From an uncultured Verrucomicrobiota bacterium (GTDB lineage Bacteria; Verrucomicrobiota; Kiritimatiellia; CAIVKH01): 16,773 bases of DNA. This document shows, in pieces, positions 4,982 to 12,350 of the stretch (its first letter is position 1; the number at the start of each line of letters is the position of its first letter). The stretch is taken from positions 1-16,773 of the forward strand of contig CALBHI010000358.1 of the NCBI GenBank assembly GCA_937894535.1, read 5' to 3'. The translations under genes were made by a program, and so were the position numbers. The notes beneath the pieces are model-generated. The model ran no database searches. It saw only the letters and a program-made list of their open reading frames with translations, and was not told the DNA's origin.

Positions 4982-7486
4982 TTAGAACAACGCCATCTGG
5001 TCCGGATGGTCCTTGTCCTTTTTCGCGCGGGCCGCGGCGAGTTTGGGTTTTCCGCCTTCACCGAATTCCCCCTCCTCGAGGTTGCCGAGGATCTCGTGGG
5101 CGCGTTGGATGACCTCGGGCGGGAGGCCGGCAAGCCGCGCGACCTGGATGCCGTAGCTCTTGTCTGCGGCCCCCGGCACGATCTTGCGCAGAAAGGCGAT
5201 CTTGTCGCCGCTTTCCTTCACCAGCACGTTGTAGTTCTTCACGCCGGCCAGGGTGATGGCGAGGTCGGTGAGCTCGTGGTAGTGGGTGGCGAAGAGGGTG
5301 CGGGCCTTGCTGCCGGGATGGTTGTGCAGGTATTCGGCGACCGACCAGGCTATGCTGATGCCGTCGAAGGTGCTGGTGCCGCGGCCGATCTCGTCGAGCA
5401 CGACGAGGCTGCGGGGGGTCGCGTTGTTGAGGATGTTCGCGGTCTCCTGCATCTCGACCATGAAGGTGCTGCGGCCACGCGCGAGGTCGTCGCTGGCCCC
5501 GACGCGGGTGAACACGCGGTCGGTCTCGGACAGGTCGGCCGAGGCGGCGGGCACGAACGAGCCGATGTGGGCCATGATGGTGATGACCGCAACCTGCCGG
5601 ATGTAGGTGGACTTGCCGGCCATGTTCGGGCCGGTGATGATGATCACCTGGTTGTTGACGCCGTCGAGCAAGGTGTCGTTCGGCACGAACCGCTCGGCTT
5701 GGGGCAAGGTTTCGATGACCGGGTGGCGGCCGTCCTTGATGGCGATGCGGCCCTCGTGGTTAAACGCGGGGCGCACGTAGCGCAGGGCGATGGCACGGTC
5801 GGCCAGCGCGGCAAGCACGTCGATCTGCGCGATGGCGGCGGCGGTCTGCTGGATCGACGCGGTGTGGGCGACCACGCGGTCGCGTATCTCGCCGAACAAT
5901 TCCAGTTCGAGTTCGATCGAACGCTCCTGCGCACCGAGGATCTTGTTTTCGTATTCCTTCAGCTCGGGCGTGATGAACCGCTCGGCATTGACCAGCGTCT
6001 GTTTGCGCTGGTAGTCGGCCGGAGCCTGCTCGGCGTAGGACTTGCTGATCTCGATGTAGTAGCCGAAGACCTTGTTGTGGCGCACCTTCAGGGTCTTGAT
6101 GCCGGTGCGTTCCTGCTCGCGGGCCTGGAGTTCAACCAGCCAGTTGCGGCCTTTCGTCGAGGCATCCTTGAGTTCATCGAGTTCGGGATGGTAGCCGGGG
6201 CGGATGACCCCGCCGTCGCGCAACGCCACCGGCGGCTCGTCCACGATGGCCCGGTCGATCAGGTCGACCAGCTCCGGCAACGGGGTGATCTCGCCGAGCA
6301 GCGCGGTGAACAGCGGGCTGGATGCCGCGCCGGCGCGGGCGATGACCTCGGGCAGGGCGGCCACGGAACGGCCGAGGGCGCGCACATCACGGGCATTGCC
6401 GGTGCCGGCGTTCAGGCGGGCGATCAGGCGCTCGAGGTCCTTCACCTCGGCGAGGGCCTCGCGCAACGGATGCAGGACGCCGCGGTGGTTAACGAGGGTT
6501 TCGACGGCGTCGAGCCGCTGCTGGATGGCGGCGGACTCGACGAGCGGACGGATCAGCCAGTCGCGCAACAGCCGCCCGCCCATCGATGTGCTGGTCGCAT
6601 CGAGCACGCCGAGCAGGCTGGTCGGCGCGCCGCCGGGGGCGCGGGTGGAGCCTTCGACGAGGTCGAGGTTGCGGATGGTCGCCTCGTCGAGGAGCATGAA
6701 CGAGGCAGGATTCTTGACCCGCAGGGAGCGGACATGTTCGACCGGGCGGCGCAGTTGCTGGCTGACGTAGTGCAGGACCGCGCCGGCCGCACAGACGCCG
6801 ATCGCGGCACTGCCGACGCCGAAGCCGTCGAGCGAGTGGACCTTGAAATGGCGCAGCAACTGGTCGTGTGCGGCGTCGTAGTCGAAGGTCCAGTCATCGT
6901 AGGGCGTGATGGTGGTTGCCGCGATCGCACCGAGGATGCCGGCGAGCTGCGCGTCCTCGCGCTTTTCGGACGGCACGATGATTTCCGACGGCTGGTAACG
7001 GGCGAGGTTCTCGCGGATCGCCGCCGCATCGGCCGTTTCCTCCAGCCAGAACGCACCGGTGGAGAGGTCGACGAGGGCGAGGCCGAAGCCGCGCGCACCC
7101 GCGCACAGGCCGGCGAGGTAGTTGTTGCGGCGGGAGTCGAGCACCTGGTCCTCGAGCACGGTGCCCGGGGTGACCACGCGGGTGACCTCGCGGCGCACGA
7201 TGCCCTTCGCGGTGGCCGGGTCCTCCATCTGCTCGCAAATCGCGACCTTCTTGCCGGCGCGGATCAGGCGGGACAGGTAGTTGTCGGACGAATGGTACGG
7301 TACGCCGCACATCGGGATGCCTTGCCGTTTGGTCAGGGCGATGTCGAGGACGGCGGCGGCGACCTTCGCGTCGTCGAAAAACATCTCGTAGAAATCGCCC
7401 ATCCGGAAGAAGAGGATGGTTTCCGGCGGCAGCTCGTTGCGGATCCGCCGGTACTGCTGCATCATGGGCGTGCTGGTTTCCGACAT
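4982..7486 (-). CDS. mutS: DNA mismatch repair protein MutS
   Basis: Recognises base mismatches and small loops and recruits MutL with ATP binding. 834 residues, full length for MutS1. The mismatch-reading F32-Y33-E34 motif lies in RMGDFYEMFF, so this is the true repair type and not MutS2. Connector, core and clamp domains follow; the ATPase has Walker A GPNMAGKST (619-627), and LVVLDEIGRGTSTFDG has Walker B D698-E699. The C-terminus ends in KDHPDQMALF. ATG 7486 is at the family's usual position (MSETSTPMMQQYRRIR). No Shine-Dalgarno is visible; the -10-like CATAGT ends 7 nt before the ATG, suggesting leaderless expression. The thioesterase gene lies 72 bp upstream on the same strand. No mutL is in the window. 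Confidence 0.98.
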   Translation of the reverse strand: MSETSTPMMQQYRRIRNELPPETILFFRMGDFYEMFFDDAKVAAAVLDIALTKRQGIPMCGVPYHSSDNYLSRLIRAGKKVAICEQMEDPATAKGIVRREVTRVVTPGTVLEDQVLDSRRNNYLAGLCAGARGFGLALVDLSTGAFWLEETADAAAIRENLARYQPSEIIVPSEKREDAQLAGILGAIAATTITPYDDWTFDYDAAHDQLLRHFKVHSLDGFGVGSAAIGVCAAGAVLHYVSQQLRRPVEHVRSLRVKNPASFMLLDEATIRNLDLVEGSTRAPGGAPTSLLGVLDATSTSMGGRLLRDWLIRPLVESAAIQQRLDAVETLVNHRGVLHPLREALAEVKDLERLIARLNAGTGNARDVRALGRSVAALPEVIARAGAASSPLFTALLGEITPLPELVDLIDRAIVDEPPVALRDGGVIRPGYHPELDELKDASTKGRNWLVELQAREQERTGIKTLKVRHNKVFGYYIEISKSYAEQAPADYQRKQTLVNAERFITPELKEYENKILGAQERSIELELELFGEIRDRVVAHTASIQQTAAAIAQIDVLAALADRAIALRYVRPAFNHEGRIAIKDGRHPVIETLPQAERFVPNDTLLDGVNNQVIIITGPNMAGKSTYIRQVAVITIMAHIGSFVPAASADLSETDRVFTRVGASDDLARGRSTFMVEMQETANILNNATPRSLVVLDEIGRGTSTFDGISIAWSVAEYLHNHPGSKARTLFATHYHELTDLAITLAGVKNYNVLVKESGDKIAFLRKIVPGAADKSYGIQVARLAGLPPEVIQRAHEILGNLEEGEFGEGGKPKLAAARAKKDKDHPDQMALF

Positions 7487-7493
7487 GCGGCCG

Positions 7494-7523
7494 ACTATGC
7501 ACGAGCGGCGTCCGGCGATTCAA
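7494..7523 (-). promoter_or_regulatory. Predicted leaderless promoter of mutS
   Basis: Minus strand TTGAAT (7518-7523), 18 bp, CATAGT (7494-7499), then 7 nt to the ATG at 7486. Each hexamer matches four of six consensus bases. It lies in the 72-bp spacer after the thioesterase gene, which holds nothing else recognisable. Confidence 0.45.
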
Positions 7524-7558
7524 CCATCAACTTCGGTCCGGGACGGGGTGCGGCGCGG

Positions 7559-8098
7559 CTACAGGCCGTCGATGATCTGCTCGGGCGGGATCGCGTCGGG
7601 ATGGCGCACAAAATCCTGGTGGCGGGTGCCGGCCCGTTCCACCGGCACGGGCATGTACTTCCCGGTGGTGACGGCGATCAACCGGCCGTCGGGATCGAGG
7701 ACGCGGCCCTCGGTCAGGACCAGCCGCCGTGAGGCGCGGGTGACCGAGGCTTCCACCCGGACCGGGATCCCGGCGGCGGCCGAGGCCTGCAGCCGGGTGG
7801 TCATTTCCGCGGCCACCGCGACGCCGCGCAGGGCGAGGATGGCCGACCAGGTCATCACTTCATCGGCCAGGGTCATCAACACCCCGCCGTGCACGATGTT
7901 GCGGTAGCCGACATCGTGGACCTGCGGGGTATAGTCGAGCCAGACCACCGGGCCATCGACCTTCAGGCGGCAGTGGAACCCTTCGGGATTGTGCTCACCG
8001 CAGACCAGGCATCCGCGCGTCCAAGGGAGCGTGCCGCGCAACCGGCCAGCGGGTCCGAACGTCCAGGGCTTGGAAACAGGCGACGTCGAGGGATCCAA
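7559..8098 (-). CDS. Hotdog-fold thioesterase, PaaI-like
   Basis: PaaI/acyl-CoA thioesterase superfamily protein, probably hydrolysing an acyl-CoA or similar thioester in the cytoplasm; the substrate is unknown. From the chosen start it has 179 residues. The order fits the family: an N-terminal GCLVCGEHNPEGFHCRL segment (C30, C33), then the active-site helix NIVHGGVLMTLADEVM with H70-G-G and D79/E80, then beta strands to the C-terminus. The start is uncertain: there is no in-frame ATG near the domain. TTG at 8098 lies 17 nt after the stop of the zinc-ribbon gene, with GGAG 10 nt ahead of it; TTG at 8041 would give 160 residues. The tight spacing argues for co-transcription with the zinc-ribbon gene. 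Confidence 0.82.
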   Translation of the reverse strand: MDPSTSPVSKPWTFGPAGRLRGTLPWTRGCLVCGEHNPEGFHCRLKVDGPVVWLDYTPQVHDVGYRNIVHGGVLMTLADEVMTWSAILALRGVAVAAEMTTRLQASAAAGIPVRVEASVTRASRRLVLTEGRVLDPDGRLIAVTTGKYMPVPVERAGTRHQDFVRHPDAIPPEQIIDGL

Positions 8099-8114
8099 GG
8101 ACTGGACACTCCGG

Positions 8115-8750
8115 TTAGCTGCCGGTTTCTTCCGGCGGCAGTTCGATGCGCATGGTCGAGGACTTCGATCCCTCCTCCATGCTGACCACACGCTCGGCGA
8201 GGGCGGCGATGGCGTTGCGTGCGGACACGTCACCGGCCGTGACCTGCACCACCGGCACTTCCTCGGTGAGCATCAGGTACGACGTGATGTAGCTCTTCTG
8301 GGTCGGCACGAAAAACGTCTTGCGGCATTGCGGGCAATTGCCGCGGCGGCCGGCATCGCGGTCCCGCACCCACAGTTTCTGGCCGCAGTAGGTGCAGGAG
8401 ATCTTGAACTCGGACTCCTTCTCGTTGCGGAACATCGCCACCGTCTTGGGCAGGAAGGCTTCGGCGGCGGCGAGGCGGAAGACCTCCTTGATGCGGGTCA
8501 TCGTGGCCTGGTCGAGGAAACGCACGAGCACCAAGGCGGCGTCGGCCTTGGCAATCACCACATCCGCGCCGTCCGCATGCTCGGTGAAGCGGAAAAGTTC
8601 CACCACGGCCGACTTGGCTCCCAGCGGAACATCGACGGGTCCGGCGCCTTCACCACCCAGCGCTTCAATAAACGCCTCGCCGGCCCCGTCGGTGAAACTC
8701 AGGACGGGAATGTAGATGTTACCGTCACGGTAGGCAGGTGTCTGGTTCAT
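8115..8750 (-). CDS. Zinc-ribbon protein of unknown function
   Basis: I do not recognise the family. 211 residues: an N-terminal alpha/beta region of about 110 residues with no motif I can name, then a four-cysteine zinc ribbon (C119-x2-C122 and C139-x2-C142, in SCTYCGQKLWVRDRDAGRRG and NCPQCRKTFFVP), then a tail ending in acidic and serine-rich sequence. Ribbons of this CxxCGxKL...CPxC type are frequent in regulatory and scaffold proteins of Planctomycetes and Verrucomicrobia. No signal peptide or membrane segment is present. I chose ATG 8750 over the in-frame ATG at 8756, because the -10-like TAGTCT ends 6 nt before 8750 and the upstream ATG would lie before the expected transcript start. 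It is probably the first gene of a pair with the thioesterase. Confidence 0.75.
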   Translation of the reverse strand: MNQTPAYRDGNIYIPVLSFTDGAGEAFIEALGGEGAGPVDVPLGAKSAVVELFRFTEHADGADVVIAKADAALVLVRFLDQATMTRIKEVFRLAAAEAFLPKTVAMFRNEKESEFKISCTYCGQKLWVRDRDAGRRGNCPQCRKTFFVPTQKSYITSYLMLTEEVPVVQVTAGDVSARNAIAALAERVVSMEEGSKSSTMRIELPPEETGS

Positions 8751-8756
8751 GACCAT

Positions 8757-8785
8757 AGACTACCAGCCAGACCGGATAGCGACAA
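8757..8785 (-). promoter_or_regulatory. Predicted leaderless promoter of the zinc-ribbon gene
   Basis: Minus strand TTGTCG (8780-8785), 17 bp, TAGTCT (8757-8762), then 6 nt to the ATG at 8750. The -35 keeps four of six consensus bases and the -10 three, including the TA-start and final T. The 66-bp gap after trpG also carries a TTTTT run on this strand just beyond the trpG stop, but I see no convincing hairpin before it. Confidence 0.4.
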
Positions 8786-8816
8786 GCACGACCGGACTAA
8801 AAAGCGCGAGCGGCGA

Positions 8817-9392
8817 TCAGGTGGCCGGGGGCAGGTCGAGGAAGTTCTGGAGGATCTGCTTGCCGTTCTGGGTCAGGATCGATTCCGGGTGGAACTGGAC
8901 CCCGTGTACCGGGAACCGGGTATGCTGCAGGCCCATGATTTCGCCCTCGGCGGTTTCGGCGGTAATCACCAGGTCGGCGGGCAGGCTCTCGCGTTCGACC
9001 AGCAGCGAGTGGTAACGGATCGCGTCAAACGGGCTGGGCAGCCCCTTCAGCAGCGACGTGCCGCGATGCAGGATGGGCGAGGTCTTGCCGTGCATCAGCC
9101 GTCCGGCCCGGACCACCCGGCCACCGTAGACCTGCCCCATGCACTGGTGGCCGAGGCAGACCCCGAAGATCGGGATGCGTTCGCCGAAGGTCTTGATGAC
9201 GCCGCACGACACCCCGGCCTCGTTGGGCGAGCAGGGACCGGGGCTAACCAGGATGCGCGACGGCTTGAGCGCGGCGATCTGGTCGAGGGTGATCTGGTCG
9301 TTGCGGAAGATCTTCATCTCCGCGCCCAATTCCCCGAGGTATTGGACGAGGTTGTAGGTAAACGAGTCGTAGTTATCGATGACGAGCAGCAT
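8817..9392 (-). CDS. trpG: Anthranilate synthase component II (glutamine amidotransferase)
   Basis: Class I glutamine amidotransferase that supplies ammonia to TrpE for anthranilate synthesis; it may also serve as PabA for folate. 191 residues. The N-terminus MLLVIDNYDSFTYNLVQYL is standard. Catalytic triad: C79 in FGVCLGHQ, with H168 and E170 in HPES. The oxyanion-loop sequence VSPGPCSPNEAG is present, as expected. ATG 9392 starts 1 nt after the trpE stop, and a strong AAGGAG Shine-Dalgarno lies inside the end of trpE, 6 nt upstream. The longer in-frame extension is therefore not real. It is the last gene of the hisF-hisI-trpE-trpG unit. Confidence 0.96.
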   Translation of the reverse strand: MLLVIDNYDSFTYNLVQYLGELGAEMKIFRNDQITLDQIAALKPSRILVSPGPCSPNEAGVSCGVIKTFGERIPIFGVCLGHQCMGQVYGGRVVRAGRLMHGKTSPILHRGTSLLKGLPSPFDAIRYHSLLVERESLPADLVITAETAEGEIMGLQHTRFPVHGVQFHPESILTQNGKQILQNFLDLPPAT

Positions 9393-9393
9393 G

Positions 9394-10920
9394 TCAGGCT
9401 CCTTGGCGCTTGCGGGCGCCGGCGTAGAGGCGGGACAGCGCGATGGCATTCATCATGCCCCGCGCCTTGTTGCAGGTTTCCTCGAATTCCATGGCCGGCA
9501 CGGAATCGGCCACGATGCCCGCGCCCGCCTGCACGTAGGCCTTGCCGCCGTGCAGCATGACGGTGCGGATGGTGATGCACGAGTCGAGGCTGCCGCCGAA
9601 GCCGTAATACCCCACCGCCCCGGAATACGGGCCACGGCGCGTGGTCTCCAACTCGGCGATGATCTCCATGGCGCGGATCTTCGGGGCACCGCTGACCGTG
9701 CCGGCCGGGAAGGTGGCCTTCATGACGTCAAAGGCATCGCTCGGGCCGTTCAACTCGCCGATTACATCGGACACGATGTGCATGACGTGGCTGTAGCGTT
9801 CGATGATCATCAGCTCCGGAACCTGCACCGACCGGTAGGCGCAAACGCGGCCGAGGTCGTTGCGGGCGAGGTCGACGAGCATGATGTGTTCGGCGCGCTC
9901 CTTCGGATCGGCGAGCAAATCCTTTTCGCGGGCGAGGTCCTCGGCCGGGTCGTCGGAGCGGGGTCGCGTTCCGGCGATCGGGCGGACCTCGACCTTGCGG
10001 CCCTCCAGCCGGACATGCACCTCGGGCGAGGCGCCGACCAGCCGGCGGTCGCCGAACTCGAGGCAGAACATGTAGGGCGAGGGATTGACGCAACGCAGGG
10101 CGCGGTACACGTCCAGCGCATCGCCGTCGTAATCGGTCTCGAACCGCTGCGACAAGACCACCTGGATGATGTCGCCGGCGCGGATGTATTCCTGGGCCTT
10201 GAGGACCGACTGCTCGAACTGGTCGCGGGTCAGGTTCGAACGCACCGCGACCGGCGCGGGCTGCTCGTGGATATCGATCACCGTGTGGGTGGCCGGCTGG
10301 GCCAGCGCCTGGCATACGCGGTCGATCTTCGCCTTCGCCTCGCGGTAGGCCGCACGCGGGTCGCCGTCGATCAGGACATTGGCCACCACCTTGGCGGTGT
10401 GGCGCACATGGTCGAAAATCAGGATGGTGTCGGTCAGGATGAACTGCATGTCCGGAAAATCGTGCTCGCGGCGGGACGGCAAGCCGACGCGCGGTTCGAT
10501 CTGCGGAATCACATCGTAGCCCATGAAGCCCACCAGACCGCCGAAGAAGCGCGGCAAGGCCGGATCGGGCACCGGGCGGTACGGGGCCAACAGGGCGCGC
10601 AACGCATCCATCGGATCCACATCGTCCTGCACCTCGGGCGCACCACCGGCGCGGCGGATGGTCACACGGCGCCCTTCGCTCTCGAAGATCACCGAGGGAT
10701 TCCCGCCCACGAACGAGTAGCGGGCGATCTTCTCGCCGCCCTCGACGCTTTCCAGCAGGAAGGTGGGGGCCTCGGGGTTTTCGCGGCGCAGGAACGCGCG
10801 CAGCCGCTCATAGGCGGACACCGGCGTGTCCTGGTCGGAGAGCAGTTCCCTCCACACCGGCACCAGGTTGCCCTGTTGCGCCTTTTTCAGAAAGGTCGAT
10901 TCGTCAGGTAGGTAGGCCAT
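9394..10920 (-). CDS. trpE: Anthranilate synthase component I
   Basis: Chorismate-using subunit that, with TrpG, makes anthranilate, the first committed step to tryptophan. 508 residues, normal length. The feedback-site motif LLES is at 55-58, in FLLESVEGGEKIARYSF, so tryptophan inhibition is likely retained. The chorismate-binding C-terminal domain shows IAGTRPRS, PAGTVSGAPKIRAMEII, GGSLDSCITIRT and GAGIVADSVPAMEFEET. ATG 10920 gives MAYLPDESTFLKKA; it lies 33 nt after the hisI stop, with only a weak GGTGAT ahead of it. An 8-codon ORF starting at 10930 overlaps this start out of frame. The enzyme is in an operon with two histidine genes, which is unusual. The pair is followed by no trpD, trpC or trpF here. 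Confidence 0.97.
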   Translation of the reverse strand: MAYLPDESTFLKKAQQGNLVPVWRELLSDQDTPVSAYERLRAFLRRENPEAPTFLLESVEGGEKIARYSFVGGNPSVIFESEGRRVTIRRAGGAPEVQDDVDPMDALRALLAPYRPVPDPALPRFFGGLVGFMGYDVIPQIEPRVGLPSRREHDFPDMQFILTDTILIFDHVRHTAKVVANVLIDGDPRAAYREAKAKIDRVCQALAQPATHTVIDIHEQPAPVAVRSNLTRDQFEQSVLKAQEYIRAGDIIQVVLSQRFETDYDGDALDVYRALRCVNPSPYMFCLEFGDRRLVGASPEVHVRLEGRKVEVRPIAGTRPRSDDPAEDLAREKDLLADPKERAEHIMLVDLARNDLGRVCAYRSVQVPELMIIERYSHVMHIVSDVIGELNGPSDAFDVMKATFPAGTVSGAPKIRAMEIIAELETTRRGPYSGAVGYYGFGGSLDSCITIRTVMLHGGKAYVQAGAGIVADSVPAMEFEETCNKARGMMNAIALSRLYAGARKRQGA

Positions 10921-10953
10921 AGATCACCATGCGGCTCGTCACGCGGCAACGCG

Positions 10954-11361
10954 TCACGGATCCAGATTTTCCAGTTTGCCGGTGTCCAGGTTCAGCCGGC
11001 GGTAATAGCAGTTGCGCGGCTGTCCCTGCTGGTTTTTGGTGTGGCAGATGCCGCCCCGGCGCGGACGCACGACCATCAGCAGCGAGTTTTGCTCGCAGTT
11101 CACGCGGATCTCCAGCACGTCGAAGGTCTCGCCGGAGGTCTTGCCCTTCTCCCACAGTTCATTGCGCGAGGTGCTCCACAACACCAGCGAGCGGGTGGCG
11201 ATGGTCTTGTCGAGGGCGAGCTGGTTGATGTAGGCGACGAGGATGACCTCGTTCGTGTCGGCATGCTGCACCGCGACCGGCAACACCCCGGGGCACTTGG
11301 CCGCCTTGGCCAGCTTGTCGAAATCCAGTTTCAGTTCGAGTCCTTCTTCGAGTTCTTTCAT
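10954..11361 (-). CDS. hisI: Phosphoribosyl-AMP cyclohydrolase, divergent form
   Basis: Opens the adenine ring of phosphoribosyl-AMP, the third step of histidine synthesis. 135 residues, single-domain, without the HisE part. Family features are clear: VILVAYINQLAL, LVLWSTSRNELWEKGKTSGE and GGICHT. The three conserved cysteines expected to bind zinc are C89, C106 and C118. The acidic D-C-D-x-D signature that holds the second metal reads N88-C-E-Q-N92, and the second-to-third cysteine spacing is 12 residues, longer than the usual 7. I believe this NCEQN form recurs as a subfamily, but I cannot verify that here. ATG 11361 has AAGGA 6 nt upstream. It sits 37 nt after hisF, with a hairpin between them. 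Confidence 0.9.
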   Translation of the reverse strand: MKELEEGLELKLDFDKLAKAAKCPGVLPVAVQHADTNEVILVAYINQLALDKTIATRSLVLWSTSRNELWEKGKTSGETFDVLEIRVNCEQNSLLMVVRPRRGGICHTKNQQGQPRNCYYRRLNLDTGKLENLDP

Positions 11362-11378
11362 GTCCTATCCTTATTTCC

Positions 11379-11399
11379 GCCGCGGTCAAAACCCGCGGC
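11379..11399 (-). repeat. GC hairpin between hisF and hisI
   Basis: A perfect 7-bp inverted repeat, GCCGCGG / CCGCGGC with a 7-nt loop, begins at the hisF stop codon and ends just before the hisI ribosome binding site. No T-run follows, so it should not terminate. It could set differential mRNA stability, or be a copy of a dispersed REP-like palindrome. Confidence 0.5.
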
Positions 11400-12160
11400 T
11401 ACAATCGTACCTCGATGCCCTTCGCCCGCAGGTGCTCCTTGGCCTGCCGGATCGTAAAGGTGCCGAAGTGGAAAATCGAGGCGGCAAGCACCGCATCCGC
11501 GCCTCCCCGCTCCACCGCTTCGCACAAATGGTCCAGCGTGCCGGCACCGCCGGAGGCGATCACCGGAACACCCACCGCATCGGACACCGCACGGGTCAGC
11601 GCGAGGTCGTAGCCGTCCTTCGTGCCGTCGGCATCCATGCTGGTCAGCAGGATTTCTCCGGCCCCGCGGGCCACACCCTCCACCGCCCAAGCCACCGCAT
11701 CGCGCTCGGTGGCGCGGCGTCCACCATGCGTGTACACCGTCCAGCCGCGGCCGTCCTCGCGGCGGCGGGCATCGATGGCCAACACGATACACTGGCTTCC
11801 GAACTGGGCCGAGGTCTCGTTGAGGATATCGGGGTTGTTCAACGCGGCGGTGTTCAACGACACCTTGTCGGCACCGGCCTGAAGCATGCGGCGGATGTCG
11901 GCGGCGACGCGGATCCCGCCGCCCACGGTCAGCGGCATGAACACCTGCTCGGCCACCCGGCGCACCACATCGACCATCGTCTCGCGCGCCTCGTGCGACG
12001 CGGTGATGTCGAGGAACGTCAACTCGTCCGCCCCCTGCGCCTCATAAGCCCGCGCCGACTCCACCGGATCACCGGCGTCGCGCAGTTCGACAAACTTCAC
12101 CCCCTTGACCACTCGGCCCCCGGCGATATCCAGACACGGAATAATTCGTTTCGTTAACAT
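11399..12160 (-). CDS. hisF: Imidazole glycerol phosphate synthase cyclase subunit
   Basis: With HisH it converts PRFAR and ammonia into imidazole glycerol phosphate and AICAR, the branch point between histidine and purine synthesis. 253 residues forming a TIM barrel. Catalytic acid/base residues D11 (IIPCLDIAGGRVVKG) and D130 (IVLAIDARRR) are present, as are the phosphate-binding TVGGGIR and VIASGGAGTLDH loops. ATG 12160 gives the standard MLTKRIIPCLD; the upstream in-frame extension crosses the terminator and is not coding. No strong Shine-Dalgarno lies directly upstream. It is the first structural gene after the predicted His/Trp attenuator, about 80 nt downstream of the terminator T-run. 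hisH and hisA are not in the window. Confidence 0.97.
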   Translation of the reverse strand: MLTKRIIPCLDIAGGRVVKGVKFVELRDAGDPVESARAYEAQGADELTFLDITASHEARETMVDVVRRVAEQVFMPLTVGGGIRVAADIRRMLQAGADKVSLNTAALNNPDILNETSAQFGSQCIVLAIDARRREDGRGWTVYTHGGRRATERDAVAWAVEGVARGAGEILLTSMDADGTKDGYDLALTRAVSDAVGVPVIASGGAGTLDHLCEAVERGGADAVLAASIFHFGTFTIRQAKEHLRAKGIEVRL

Positions 12161-12238
12161 CGTATGCGTACTCGTACGTGCTTCTTTGCCGCCTTTGCCC
12201 ACACCTTCGGTTTGGTTGCATCCGGAATGCCGTGCCGG

Positions 12239-12271
12239 AAAACAAAAAACCCCGGTCTTCAACCGGGGTTT
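12239..12271 (-). terminator. Attenuator terminator upstream of hisF
   Basis: A textbook intrinsic terminator on the minus strand: 10-bp perfect stem AAACCCCGGT / ACCGGGGTTT, 5-nt loop, then TTTTTTGTTTT counting the last stem bases. It lies before hisF and after a 16-codon ORF, so on its own it would stop transcription before the operon. Its 5' arm also pairs with the leader coding sequence (see the antiterminator entry). Confidence 0.9.
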
Positions 12272-12313
12272 CCTACAGGCAGAGCATGACCATCAGGCTC
12301 CTGCGGAAACCCC
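12265..12313 (-). promoter_or_regulatory. Predicted antiterminator of the His/Trp attenuator
   Basis: The transcript of codons 11-13 of the leader ORF, GGGGUUUCC (12313 down to 12305), is the exact 9-bp complement of GGAAACCCC (12273 down to 12265), which contains most of the terminator's 5' arm. Between them an inner hairpin forms: GAGC / GCUC and UGA / UCA around a UGG loop, with CAG / CUG below. Forming this long stem excludes the terminator stem. A ribosome waiting at the Trp or His codons (5-8) leaves GGGGUUUCC free; a ribosome reaching the stop at codon 17 covers it. Confidence 0.75.
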
Positions 12314-12343
12314 TTCGTCATGCCAATGCCAGCTCGTAACCAT
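12293..12343 (-). CDS. Predicted His/Trp attenuator leader peptide (MVTSWHWHDEGVSAGA)
   Basis: A 16-codon ORF read from ATG 12343: MVTSWHWHDEGVSAGA, stop TGA at 12295-12293. Codons 5-8 are TGG CAT TGG CAT, that is Trp-His-Trp-His. The operon behind it makes one enzyme set for histidine (hisF, hisI) and one for tryptophan (trpE, trpG). The ORF begins 7 nt after an extended -10 hexamer and has no Shine-Dalgarno, so it would be translated as a leaderless message. Its codons 11-13 are one arm of the antiterminator, and a strong intrinsic terminator follows its stop by about 20 nt. Together these are the parts of a ribosome-mediated attenuator. The peptide itself need have no function. I know of no described leader with this W-H alternation, but I cannot search. 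Confidence 0.8.
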   Translation of the reverse strand: MVTSWHWHDEGVSAGA

Positions 12344-12350
12344 GCGCGAT

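Noticed and set aside
4961..7732. A 923-residue open frame on the plus strand opposite mutS.
   Set aside because: Antisense shadow of mutS, with repetitive Asp/Gly/Val/Leu composition and no motif; mutS on the other strand is complete and unmistakable.
8751..8816. TTTTT run after trpG on the minus strand as a terminator.
   Set aside because: No convincing stem precedes the T-run, so it is not annotated.
9379..10911. A 510-residue plus-strand open frame opposite trpE.
   Set aside because: Antisense shadow of trpE with no recognisable domain.
10904..10930. Short ORF MVIYGLPT overlapping the trpE start out of frame.
   Set aside because: Only 8 codons, no ribosome binding site of its own and no Trp or His codon; nothing suggests it regulates trpE.
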